Both the position numbers and the translations under genes were made by a program. DNA of 16,512 bases from CAZGMJ01 sp964526785 (GTDB taxonomy: Bacteria; Planctomycetota; Phycisphaerae; Sedimentisphaerales; Anaerobacaceae). This document shows positions 7,249-13,821 of this stretch, piece after piece; within the stretch, counting starts at the first letter, position 1; each line of letters begins with the position of its first letter. The notes under the pieces are model-generated. The model was not told where the DNA came from and did no database searches. It worked only from the letters and a program-made list of their open reading frames with translations. Location of the stretch: the NCBI GenBank assembly GCA_964526785.1, contig CAZGMJ010000091.1, positions 1 to 16,512 on the forward strand, read 5' to 3'.

Positions 7249-8018
7249 TGTATCTGTCTCACCTCTTGATCAACGTAGGCGATAATCCTGACCGGCCGAG
7301 GCCGGGACGGCTCTGGCTCAGAAATCTCTACCGTGTCCACCAGCGCCTTTGTATGGCGTTTCCGTCAGCAGCCCGGAGATCTGATGATTCCAACTTCCTC
7401 AAGCCGTTCAAAGCGGAAGAGTTTGGCAATGGCCAAGTCCATGTGAAACGTGACGGGAATTCTGGATTTCTCTTCCGCATAGATCCTCACTCTGCTGGCC
7501 GGACCGTAATACTAGTGCAGTCTTCTATAAAGCCCGATTGGGATTATGCTTTTCACAATGCTGGATATCTTCTGGCTGCTCCGTCAGAGGTGAGGCTGTT
7601 CGATCCTCGTTTCACTAAAGGCCAGCATCTTAGGTTCCGCCTTATTGCGAATCCGACCAGACGTCTGAGCAAGAATTCACCAGATGCGAAAGAGGAGTCC
7701 ATCGGAAAACGCGTCCCAGTGCCGACCAACCAACTCTCTGACTGGATTGTTCGCAAAGGTGAATTGGGAGGGTTTCTCGTAGACAAGGAGTCAACTATCG
7801 TTCATCCGGGCTACAGTTATTTTGGAAAATCTTACAAAAAGCGTAACAACGAAGCTCAAGGGGACAAGAAGAACGAGAAATCTCGTCTGCGATCAGTTCG
7901 TTACGAGGGTGTCCTCGAAGTCACTGATGCCGATCTGTTCTGTAACACCACCCTCTCTGGTATCGGTCCCGCCAAGGCTTTTGGCTTCGGGCTTTTGTCT
8001 ATTGCTCCGGTCAAGTAA
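7248..8018 (+). CDS. cas6e: Cas6e (Cse3/CasE), crRNA-processing endoribonuclease
   Basis: Cuts pre-crRNA at the base of the repeat hairpin and stays bound to the 3' stem in Cascade. The 256-residue length is normal for the family. Evidence: the N-terminal MYLSHLLINV strand, RNLYRVHQRL (H31, equivalent by position to the catalytic His of E. coli Cas6e, H20), and the C-terminal glycine-rich loop GIGPAKAFGFGLLSIAP, a hallmark of Cas6e. ATG 7248 follows AGGAGG by 7 bases, and the cas5e stop overlaps as TAATG. Its predicted product from the repeats here is a crRNA with the 8-base 5' handle GTGAACCG. Confidence 0.93.
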   Translation: MYLSHLLINVGDNPDRPRPGRLWLRNLYRVHQRLCMAFPSAARRSDDSNFLKPFKAEEFGNGQVHVKRDGNSGFLFRIDPHSAGRTVILVQSSIKPDWDYAFHNAGYLLAAPSEVRLFDPRFTKGQHLRFRLIANPTRRLSKNSPDAKEESIGKRVPVPTNQLSDWIVRKGELGGFLVDKESTIVHPGYSYFGKSYKKRNNEAQGDKKNEKSRLRSVRYEGVLEVTDADLFCNTTLSGIGPAKAFGFGLLSIAPVK

Positions 8019-8210
8019 AGTTGTCTCCTTGAAATGCCGATATCAAGTGGACGGAGAACCTTCATCGAGCAACATCTTTGGCATTGAATGCGAAGGGATT
8101 CCAAGAATATGGCGAATACAAAAAGCCTTTCAGGCGCTTTGCTTCGGCATCGGTCCGGCTGAAGGACTGGACATTGGTCTGCCAAGCACGGCACTGGCTT
8201 GGGAGACACC
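8019..8210 (+). other. 192-base gap between cas6e and cas1
   Basis: cas6e and cas1 usually abut or overlap in type I-E operons. Here 192 bases separate them. Frames are open across it (for example 8033-8218) but none has a good start or a recognised product. One frame contains CFGIGPAEGLDIGLP, which faintly echoes the Cas6e glycine loop just upstream. It may be a partial duplication or the scar of a lost gene. Confidence 0.35.
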
Positions 8211-9140
8211 ATGGTTGATCTGCATGAATTGCCGAAGTTCGAAGACCGTTGGACTCATCTCTATTTGGAGCGAGGCGGCCTCGACAAGGACAAAGAAGGC
8301 CTTGTGTTCAGGCAGGGGGAAGGGCGAACCCTCATTCCGATAGACCAGTTGTCACTGGTAATGCTGGGGCCGGGGACCTCGATTACGCAGCAGGCTGCCA
8401 AAGCCCTGGCCGCAAACAACTGTTTAATGTGTTTTGTAGGCGAATCAGGTGTGAAGATGTACGCCTTTGCCACCGGTGGAACACACAGTGCCCGTCGGCT
8501 GCTGCGGCAGGCTGAGTTATATGCTTCTCTTGAACAACGCGAGCGTGTGGCCCGTCGGATGTACCTGAAACGCTTTCCCTCGCCCGTTCCCACCGAGGTG
8601 ACCATACAGCAGCTCAGAGGCATGGAGGGAGCCAGGGTTCGCAAGACATATGAGCAGATGGCTGCAGAGTATAAAGTGGAATGGAAAGGCCGCAACTACG
8701 ACCAGAGCAGTTGGCGCAACGCCGACCCACTCAATAGGGCCTTGTCCTCTGCAAACTCCTGCCTCTACAGTCTGTGCCACGCTGCGATCCTTTCCGTCGG
8801 TTACAGTCCAGCCATTGGCTTCATACACACGGGTAAAGTGCTGAGCTTTGTGTACGATGTCGCAGACCTGTACAAAACAGAAATCACCATTCCTGTGGCG
8901 TTTCAGACTGTGTCCGGTTCTGAGGAGCAAGTTGAAAGAAGGACGCGACTGGCGTGCAGAGATTTCTTCAAAAAGACAAAGCTGATAAAGCGCATTTTAC
9001 CAGATATTGCGGAGGTGTTGGATGCTCGTGATGATGTTGGAGAAGGTGCCAACGAGCTTGAAGGGCGAGCTATCTCGCTGGCTGATCGAGCCCAAGGCTG
9101 GGGTTTTCCTTGGAAGTCCGACAGCCAGAATACGGGATAA
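8211..9140 (+). CDS. cas1: Cas1e, CRISPR integrase
   Basis: The catalytic subunit of the Cas1-Cas2 complex that inserts new spacers at the leader end. The expected metal-binding residues are present: E139 (GMEGARVR), H206 (GFIHTG), D216 and D219 (FVYDVADLYK). The sequence is a clear type I-E Cas1 (LPKFEDRWTHLYLERG at the N-terminus). ATG 8211 is chosen because GGGAGA lies about 5 bases upstream; the TTG 12 bases earlier would add only MGDT. The 309-residue product runs 119 bases into cas2 in another frame. That makes the last ~40 residues (after AEVL) an out-of-frame reading of the cas2 N-terminus, probably unconstrained tail. Both adaptation genes look intact, unlike cas7e. Confidence 0.93.
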   Translation: MVDLHELPKFEDRWTHLYLERGGLDKDKEGLVFRQGEGRTLIPIDQLSLVMLGPGTSITQQAAKALAANNCLMCFVGESGVKMYAFATGGTHSARRLLRQAELYASLEQRERVARRMYLKRFPSPVPTEVTIQQLRGMEGARVRKTYEQMAAEYKVEWKGRNYDQSSWRNADPLNRALSSANSCLYSLCHAAILSVGYSPAIGFIHTGKVLSFVYDVADLYKTEITIPVAFQTVSGSEEQVERRTRLACRDFFKKTKLIKRILPDIAEVLDARDDVGEGANELEGRAISLADRAQGWGFPWKSDSQNTG

Positions 9141-9312
9141 GCTTTGGGAGAAGGCCCTGAAGAAACGCCGGCAGGGGTATGTCCTGCAGATATGGTCTGA
9201 TTCCAGCCCCCAGGGATACAGTTTTCGCTCCGAAGGCTCGTCCTGTCGGCAAATGCAGGACTTTGAGGGTATTGCTCTGGTCGCCTACAGAGACAGAGCA
9301 CAAACCGCATAA
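9022..9312 (+). CDS. cas2: Cas2e, spacer-acquisition partner of Cas1
   Basis: A 96-residue Cas2 of the type I-E class, which forms the central dimer of the Cas1-Cas2 integrase. The sequence MLVMMLEKVPTSLKGELSRW then LIEPKAGVFLG, and RIRDKLWEKAL, is the family signature. The start is ATG 9022, preceded by GGAGG (9011-9015) with a 6-base spacer; a TTG at 9007 in the same frame precedes the SD and is not used. It overlaps the cas1 3' end by 119 bases, ends 47 bases before the first CRISPR repeat, and completes the operon. Confidence 0.9.
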   Translation: MLVMMLEKVPTSLKGELSRWLIEPKAGVFLGSPTARIRDKLWEKALKKRRQGYVLQIWSDSSPQGYSFRSEGSSCRQMQDFEGIALVAYRDRAQTA

Positions 9313-9359
9313 CCACTATATATTGACGGCGATAAATCCTGAGCATACAATCCAATGGT
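9313..9359 (+). promoter_or_regulatory. CRISPR leader with near-consensus sigma70 promoter
   Basis: TTGACG (9323-9328) and TACAAT (9346-9351) are separated by exactly 17 bases, each matching the consensus at 5 of 6 positions. The expected transcription start (about 9358) falls at the edge of the first repeat, so pre-crRNA would begin essentially at repeat 1. The leader between the cas2 stop and the array is only 47 bases, and I see no convincing IHF site in it. Confidence 0.7.
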
Positions 9360-10316
9360 ATTGTCCCCACGCACGTGGGGGTGAACCGATTACCGACAGT
9401 GAAGACCTCGACGACATGCTATTGTCCCCACGCACGTGGGGGTGAACCGATAAGGTGCTTCCGAGGGACATTGGCCCCCCAATTGTCCCCACGCACGTGG
9501 GGGTGAACCGGCTTCGCATTGGTATCATCGTGACCCGCAAATATTGTCCCCACGCACGTGGGGGTGAACCGTGTGAGGGGCCGTACAGGGGCTATCTGCT
9601 GGACATTGTCCCCACGCACGTGGGGGTGAACCGAAAACGGGATCACCTGTTACCCTTGCAATTTTATTGTCCCCACGCACGTGGGGGTGAACCGTACAAG
9701 CCGCGGTCGGTCGCAGTCTGCAGATCATTGTCCCCACGCACGTGGGGGTGAACCGACAGCGCCTGCTCTTTAGGTACGGCCGCACGTATTGTCCCCACGC
9801 ACGTGGGGGTGAACCGATCGAAACACGTTCCTGAAAGGGCTCGCTGAAATTGTCCCCACGCACGTGGGGGTGAACCGCTCAGCCGGCAGGTGACCTTCGA
9901 AGCGGATATCATTGTCCCCACGCACGTGGGGGTGAACCGACCAGCGCCGATCAGTCCGACATCTACGGCGACATTGTCCCCACGCACGTGGGGGTGAACC
10001 GTGTTCGCGATCTCGCCGCCGCCGCCGAATGCAATTGTCCCCACGCACGTGGGGGTGAACCGATACAGGGACCACCACGAATAACATTAACATAGAATTG
10101 TCCCCACGCACGTGGGGGTGAACCGAGCGAGGCGGCGATCCGGGAGGATGCGTTCATATTGTCCCCACGCACGTGGGGGTGAACCGATACTACCCTTAAT
10201 GAGTTGTGAGGTGAACTTTGAATTGTCCCCACGCACGTGGGGGTGAACCGGTTTTCTTGGTGGGGGTGTACCGGGCGCGAGTCATTGTCCCCCCGCGTGG
10301 GGGTGTGGATTGAAAC
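9360..10316 (+). CRISPR. Type I-E CRISPR array, 15 identical repeats plus a divergent terminal repeat
   Basis: Repeats are 29 bases and identical in all 15 full copies, starting at 9360, 9421, 9482, 9543, 9605, 9666, 9727, 9788, 9849, 9911, 9973, 10034, 10097, 10158 and 10222. Each has the hairpin CCCCACG-CA-CGTGGGG and ends in GTGAACCG, the 8-base crRNA handle expected after Cas6e cleavage (E. coli: ATAAACCG). The 14 intact spacers are mostly 32 bases (33 at the fourth, ninth and tenth; 34 at the twelfth; 35 at the fourteenth). Orientation is leader-left, the same strand as the cas genes. After repeat 15 the array decays: a 14-base piece of repeat 3' half with one mismatch (10260-10273), then a repeat of another type (10284-10316). 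Confidence 0.97.
10284..10316 (+). repeat. Divergent terminal repeat of type I-C style
   Basis: This unit starts like the I-E repeats (ATTGTCCCC), but its stem is CCCCCGCGTGGGGG and its end is GTGTGGATTGAAAC, not GTGAACCG. The ending GTGGATTGAAAC and the GC-rich stem are typical of type I-C repeats (from memory of GTCGC...GCGTGGATTGAAAC consensus forms). Only one copy is present. It looks like a leftover of another array, or a recombination junction between two repeat types. Confidence 0.6.
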
Positions 10317-10531
10317 GCCGAAAACTACTATCGGGAGGAATCGAGTCTAACCGAGAGTTTCCCTCGTCCGGCGTAGAATCTGGCTTCGGAGGCTGGGTGA
10401 TGGTTTTCCGTATTATCTTCCGCCTTTTCGGCATCCTCCGACGCTGAGAATCGCTGCCCCTTTCGGTCTCCGCCGGAACGTTACATAGCTCGAAATCTCC
10501 ATTTCCGGGCCAAAAACGCACATCGCCAAGT
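10317..10531. other. Non-coding stretch after the CRISPR array
   Basis: No protein with a recognisable family or a convincing start is seen on either strand. A minus-strand frame is open across it but reads into the CRISPR repeat at its end and has low-complexity basic sequence. No further CRISPR repeats of either type are present. Confidence 0.4.
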
Positions 10532-10783
10532 GCAAATGCCGCATTTTAAATTGCGAATGCGGCATTCGAAGCCGCAAATACGGCAGGTGTAACTACAAAC
10601 GCGGCATTGGAAACACCGAATACGCCATTCGTAGTTTCGAATACGCTATTTGCAACTGCATATGCCGTAATGCAAGCCGCATATGCGGCATTGGAAGCTT
10701 CGAATATAACATTGCAAGCTTCAAATGTGCCATTTCAAGTCAAGATCGCCGCGTTGGGAGTCGATAGAAACGTATTGCAGGCG
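10532..10783 (+). repeat. Twelve degenerate 21-base tandem repeats
   Basis: The sequence splits cleanly into 21-base units starting at 10532, 10553, 10574, 10595, 10616, 10637, 10658, 10679, 10700, 10721, 10742 and 10763. The rough consensus is GCAAATGCGGCATTGCAAGC plus one T. In the plus frame each unit encodes seven residues of the pattern A-N-A-A-L/F-E/Q-A (for example TNAALET, AYAALEA, SNITLQA, SNVPFQV). A stop lies in the first unit. From unit 2 onwards the frame stays open to 10849 (only start: TTG 10607). Codon-third positions vary while the residue pattern is kept in several units, which hints at past coding selection. It may be the remains of a heptad-repeat protein. Confidence 0.75.
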
Positions 10784-10849
10784 AGATGTGATCCGGATTC
10801 TGCACCGTTTAGAATGACCGAACAATGCACTTACAGCGAGGCAAGGTGA
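10607..10849 (+). CDS. Possible heptad-repeat small protein (doubtful)
   Basis: An 80-codon frame from TTG 10607, made mostly of seven-residue repeats (PNTPFVV, SNTLFAT, AYAVMQA, AYAALEA, SNITLQA and so on), followed by a non-repetitive tail ending CTYSEAR. No Shine-Dalgarno precedes the start. The heptad pattern could form a helical or solenoid-like rod. With no good start and an upstream stop inside the repeat, it may be a gene fragment or chance coding by a DNA repeat. Confidence 0.25.
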   Translation: METPNTPFVVSNTLFATAYAVMQAAYAALEASNITLQASNVPFQVKIAALGVDRNVLQARCDPDSAPFRMTEQCTYSEAR

Positions 10850-10859
10850 GGGACTCATT

Positions 10860-11051
10860 ATGGCACGCTTCCCCAAGCGCCGGGCAGAGCTGATGGCCCT
10901 GGCCGAGAAAACAGCTTCGCGATTCGGCCGACGATCCGTTCCATGGACCGCCGATCAAGGGAAATCTCCAGGCCGCAGCGGACGATACCCCCGGCAAATC
11001 GCATTTCGTACAGGTCTGCCGAAAGAACACAGCAACAACAAGACCACATAG
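10860..11051 (+). CDS. Possible small or truncated protein (MARFPKRRAEL...)
   Basis: A 63-codon frame starting at ATG 10860, with GTGAGGGA shortly upstream. The first ~22 residues (MARFPKRRAELMALAEKTAS) look like a genuine protein start: an amphipathic helix opening I associate, from memory only, with small planctomycete proteins. The remainder is basic and of low complexity (GKSPGRSGRYPRQ), so the gene may be truncated. It ends just before the minus-strand terminator of the opposing operon. The function is unknown. Confidence 0.3.
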   Translation: MARFPKRRAELMALAEKTASRFGRRSVPWTADQGKSPGRSGRYPRQIAFRTGLPKEHSNNKTT

Positions 11052-11069
11052 CTCCCGCTACTCCGCGAC

Positions 11070-11098
11070 AAAAACCGCAACCAGAAAACGGTTGCGGT
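11070..11098 (-). terminator. Intrinsic terminator of the ubiquitin-like operon
   Basis: A 9-bp perfect inverted repeat (ACCGCAACC / GGTTGCGGT, 7-base loop, 11074-11098) is followed on the minus strand by a TTTT run (11070-11073). It lies 18 bases beyond the last minus-strand gene (stop at 11116), as expected for the end of that operon. Confidence 0.75.
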
Positions 11099-11115
11099 AA
11101 AAAGAACAAGAGAAA

Positions 11116-11310
11116 TCACCGATGCGAAGGAAAGAGCGTCAACTTCTTCTCACCTGCATCAATGGCCAGACTCCACTTCGGTTCTGCCGGCATCGGCAGA
11201 ATCTCGTTTCCTTCTGCATCTGACGATATCCATATTTCCCAGTCGTCTTGTACTCTAAATTCAGCAAAGAGCATTCGGAGCTCTCCTGCGGTCATGGTTT
11301 CCTGCGGCAT
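11116..11310 (-). CDS. Small conserved-looking protein, last gene of the Ubl operon
   Basis: A 64-residue acidic protein of unknown function. ATG 11310 is chosen because GGGAGGTGAAG stands directly upstream, a strong site; the longer frame starting at GTG 11376 would overlap the E1 gene end. The sequence has a helix (TAGELRMLFAEF), then strand-like segments (DDWEIWISSD, PKWSLAIDA, KKLTLFP), compatible with a small alpha/beta fold. It lies 55 bases after the E1 gene and before the terminator, so it is probably co-transcribed with the conjugation genes and may be an accessory subunit. I do not recognise a family. Confidence 0.7.
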   Translation of the reverse strand: MPQETMTAGELRMLFAEFRVQDDWEIWISSDAEGNEILPMPAEPKWSLAIDAGEKKLTLFPSHR

Positions 11311-11365
11311 ATCTTCACCTCCCATTTGTGAAACAGCGGTCGTTGAAGTATCCTGCCTCAGCTTG

Positions 11366-12019
11366 TCATGTAACACTCAATTCGCAACTGAGCAGATTGC
11401 ACTGCAGATCCGCATCGATCGGCAGACACCGCAGAAACCGCGTGAACTGCGAGACCATCAATCCAGCGGCGATATTGGCACAGTAGATCGTGGTCTTGGC
11501 TGTGCACGCACCCGTATACGCCTGTTCTGCGGCAAACAGTGTTGTTGGGTAATGGTATCGCGATTCACTGTCGCAGGCGGTCAGGATACGCAGCACTTCT
11601 GCGCTCATGCGCCCGTCGCAGTAGAAGATGACTACGTCCCCTACTGCCGCCCAGATCAACTGTCGAACCTGAATCGAATCCACACAACAGAAGATGGTGT
11701 TGCCGGTTTCCATGCGCCGGCCAAACCGCTGCGGACACTCCGGGATTTCCGCACTGCTGTTGATCTTCCTGCACAACTCTGCCGTAGCGGCGACCTTTGG
11801 CTTGCCCAGGTCGTCCTCGAAGTATCCCTGGCTGGCCAGGTTACTTTCTTCGACGGTGTCGAAGTCTATCAACTGCAGCCACGGAATGCCGATGGCGGCC
11901 AGTTGCAACGCAACCTGGCGCCCGATGGCGCCGACACCAATGACGGTGGCGGTGCAGGAAGCGATGCGTTGTGCCGGCACAATGTCTTTTTGCCGGCTGT
12001 AGCGTTCTTCCGTGCTCAT
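11366..12019 (-). CDS. ThiF/E1-like ubiquitin-activating enzyme
   Basis: A 217-residue E1-superfamily protein that would adenylate the C-terminus of the Ubl and pass it on as a thioester. Seen in order: YSRQ (7-10), a Rossmann nucleotide loop (VIGVGAIGRQV, G28/G30/G33), IDFDTVEESNL (D52, D54, N60) and GKPKVAA as in ThiF/MoeB/Uba1 adenylation domains, the CVDS strand end (C112), and a candidate catalytic Cys at C172 (TGACTAKTT). No CxxC zinc pairs of MoeB type are seen. ATG 12019 is chosen because it overlaps the stop of the JAB gene (ATGA), giving coupled translation; an upstream start would extend into the JAB gene. The E1 lacks a rhodanese or Ubl-fold domain, so the partner E2 probably docks on the core. 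Confidence 0.9.
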   Translation of the reverse strand: MSTEERYSRQKDIVPAQRIASCTATVIGVGAIGRQVALQLAAIGIPWLQLIDFDTVEESNLASQGYFEDDLGKPKVAATAELCRKINSSAEIPECPQRFGRRMETGNTIFCCVDSIQVRQLIWAAVGDVVIFYCDGRMSAEVLRILTACDSESRYHYPTTLFAAEQAYTGACTAKTTIYCANIAAGLMVSQFTRFLRCLPIDADLQCNLLSCELSVT

Positions 12020-12780
12020 ATGAACATCACCTCGCTTTCCTGATCCCACAGTTCGGGCCGCCCTGCCAGTTCATCCAGGATGTACTGGCGTTCTTCCGGT
12101 TCCATCTGCTCGAATTCGCTGATAAAGTCATCCGGGACGGCATAATCTTCGAGATCCTCAGTTGCGTCTTTGACCGAATCGATGTCCTTATGGCCGAACC
12201 AGTCTGTAACGCGGACATTCTTCTGGTACTCCGCATCCCAGAGTTCATGATCGGCCGGCCCAAAGTCGCAGTGGTAATCCACGGCTGTTGGAATCAACAC
12301 CTGGCCCGTGGGGCCGACGTTGAAGCGCAGGCGGGCGTAGGTACTGTTATCCTGCGCGACGACAAACAGCACCGCCCAGTCGCAGTTGCCAAAGACCCGC
12401 TCAAAGGTCTTTTCATCGGTATGGCTGGGCTGCGGTGAGTCCGCCGGATGGCTGTGCAGCCAGATTCTCGCGAATTGCTCGGGCTTTCTGCCCCGATCGA
12501 CCTGCGCATCGAAAAAGTCGGCTACTGCATCATCATCGAATATGACGCTGGCGCAGGTAACCTCCTGCCTGACCGATACAAAATCGGTTACAAACAGCAG
12601 ATCCTCCGGTTCGGTAACGGCAAAGCCCCCGACTTCGTTGTCGGACTTATCCCGGAAATACACGAGCTTGGCCCATGCTGTCGGGCTGAATCGAAGGATC
12701 GGTTGTGCGGGCTCTTCATCCCACGAGTCGTACCTGCAGCGGTTGCGGCTCTTTGCTGGTTTCTTTGTGTTCTTGCTCAT
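12016..12780 (-). CDS. JAB/JAMM-family metalloprotease (deconjugating or Ubl-processing isopeptidase)
   Basis: A 254-residue protein with a complete JAMM zinc motif: E49 (SDNEVGG) and H109-S-H111-(7 residues)-S119-xx-D122 (LHSHPADSPQPSHTD). This is the Rpn11/AMSH-type active site. In this setting it would trim the Ubl C-terminus or remove conjugated Ubl. The N-terminus is basic (KNTKKPAKSRNR). The acidic C-terminal third (DSVKDATEDLEDYAVPDD...) is outside the JAB fold and may bind partners. ATG 12780 has GGAGA about 7 bases upstream; the gene overlaps the E2 gene by 65 bases and the E1 gene by 4, showing tight co-translation. Confidence 0.92.
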   Translation of the reverse strand: MSKNTKKPAKSRNRCRYDSWDEEPAQPILRFSPTAWAKLVYFRDKSDNEVGGFAVTEPEDLLFVTDFVSVRQEVTCASVIFDDDAVADFFDAQVDRGRKPEQFARIWLHSHPADSPQPSHTDEKTFERVFGNCDWAVLFVVAQDNSTYARLRFNVGPTGQVLIPTAVDYHCDFGPADHELWDAEYQKNVRVTDWFGHKDIDSVKDATEDLEDYAVPDDFISEFEQMEPEERQYILDELAGRPELWDQESEVMFI

Positions 12781-13738
12781 AATCGTTCTCCATTGTTTCC
12801 CGGCAATCGTCACAGATGCCGTTTTCCAGACAGGATTCGCATACCACCAGATGGCACTGGCGGCATGTACGCTGACAGCGATGACAGAGCGGTTCCTTGC
12901 AAAGCGCGCAGTGTACTGCGCAGCCCAGACAGATGATCTCATGGCACTGCTCACAGCATGTTGAGCACTCATCGCAGTACTCGTTCTGGCAGGAATCGCA
13001 GTAGTAGATCTGATCGGCGTGCATACAGTAGCCGCATTCATAGCACGGTACGCCTTCCCAGTCTTCCAGCCGCACATAGGCGCTGTCGGGATTATAGGTG
13101 GTCAGGATGCTTCGGATCATGGTAAAGAAGTCCAGAAGCCGTCCTGTCTCCAGGGCAGCCTGGATGGCTGCATGGCCTTCGCCTTCACAGAGCGTATCGC
13201 CGTTGATATGCGGATGCGTGACCGAATTGTCGGTCGTAGCGGGATTGGGATCTGCGGCATAGACCGCATAGACATGGCGGCTGAACAGTTCGGGCACCAG
13301 ATCCCAGAACAGTGCAATGCGAAACGGCCCCAGATAGATGCCTTCCAGGGTAATCGACTCGGTGATCACAGAGACTGCCCGTTCGTCTGTCTGATACTGG
13401 ATACCGCCGAATTCGGCCTCTACGGCCTTGAGTTCTGCAAAGAGCGCCGAGAGCTTCGGTACTTGCGGCTGTCGTTTTCTCAAGATGTCCTGCACCCGGG
13501 TTACATGATGGGGTATTTCCCCGAGCGTGCGCTGGACGCGAATACAGCATGTCTTGGAGGCGGCCAGCCATTTTCTGGCCAGAGCCAACTCCAGCTTTCT
13601 GGATTGGCCGCGGGTCTCTGTCATGGCATTGCTCAGCAATGTCAGTCGCCGCACGCATTCGAGATAGTAGCGCAGCTGCAATTGCTGCAGCGATTGCTGG
13701 ATCCGCTCTGCTACGCGCAGTAGGTGTTTGTCGTTCAT
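12716..13738 (-). CDS. E2-like conjugating enzyme fused to a cysteine-rich RING-like tail
   Basis: A 340-residue two-part protein. An N-terminal helical region (1 to about 110) precedes an E2-like domain at about 111-230: the GPFRIALFWDLVPELF strand region, then HPHINGDTLCEG, matching the eukaryotic E2 pattern HPN...G-x-hydrophobic-Cys with H175-P176-H177 and candidate catalytic C184, then the helix FFTMIRSILTTYN. Residues 232-312 contain 22 cysteines and several His in repeated CxxC units, which resembles stacked treble-clef/RING zinc sites. An E2 and a RING-like module on one chain would be a combined conjugating enzyme and ligase-like factor (inference). ATG 13738 follows AAAGGA at about 8 bases. 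A hairpin separates it from the upstream Ubl gene, and it overlaps the JAB gene downstream. Confidence 0.82.
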   Translation of the reverse strand: MNDKHLLRVAERIQQSLQQLQLRYYLECVRRLTLLSNAMTETRGQSRKLELALARKWLAASKTCCIRVQRTLGEIPHHVTRVQDILRKRQPQVPKLSALFAELKAVEAEFGGIQYQTDERAVSVITESITLEGIYLGPFRIALFWDLVPELFSRHVYAVYAADPNPATTDNSVTHPHINGDTLCEGEGHAAIQAALETGRLLDFFTMIRSILTTYNPDSAYVRLEDWEGVPCYECGYCMHADQIYYCDSCQNEYCDECSTCCEQCHEIICLGCAVHCALCKEPLCHRCQRTCRQCHLVVCESCLENGICDDCRETMENDYEQEHKETSKEPQPLQVRLVG

Positions 13739-13762
13739 GGTTCTGTCCTTTCTGTAAAGACA

Positions 13763-13796
13763 AAGGGCACCTGCTCAGAAGTGAACAGATGCCCTT
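13763..13796 (-). promoter_or_regulatory. Intra-operon hairpin between the Ubl and E2 genes
   Basis: AAGGGCA (13763-13769) pairs with TGCCCTT (13790-13796), extended by CTG/CAG after one mismatch. On the minus strand it is followed by a broken T-rich run (TTGTCTTTA). It could be a leaky terminator or mRNA-stability element that makes Ubl more abundant than the enzymes downstream. Confidence 0.45.
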
Positions 13797-13821
13797 GCAA
13801 ATCCTTGCGATCAGACCGCGA

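Noticed and set aside
9316..10232. Minus-strand open frames across the CRISPR array rich in SPPRAWGQ / HPHVRGDN repeats
   Set aside because: These are translations of the CRISPR repeats in reverse frames and not proteins.
10943..12043. A 366-codon plus-strand frame opposite the E1 gene
   Set aside because: It runs antisense to the E1 and small-protein genes, which have clear motifs and ribosome sites; its sequence is low-quality and spans the terminator.
12016..13077. A longer JAB protein starting at 13077
   Set aside because: The extra N-terminus is an out-of-frame reading of the Cys-rich tail of the E2 gene; ATG 12780 has a ribosome site and fits the JAB fold.
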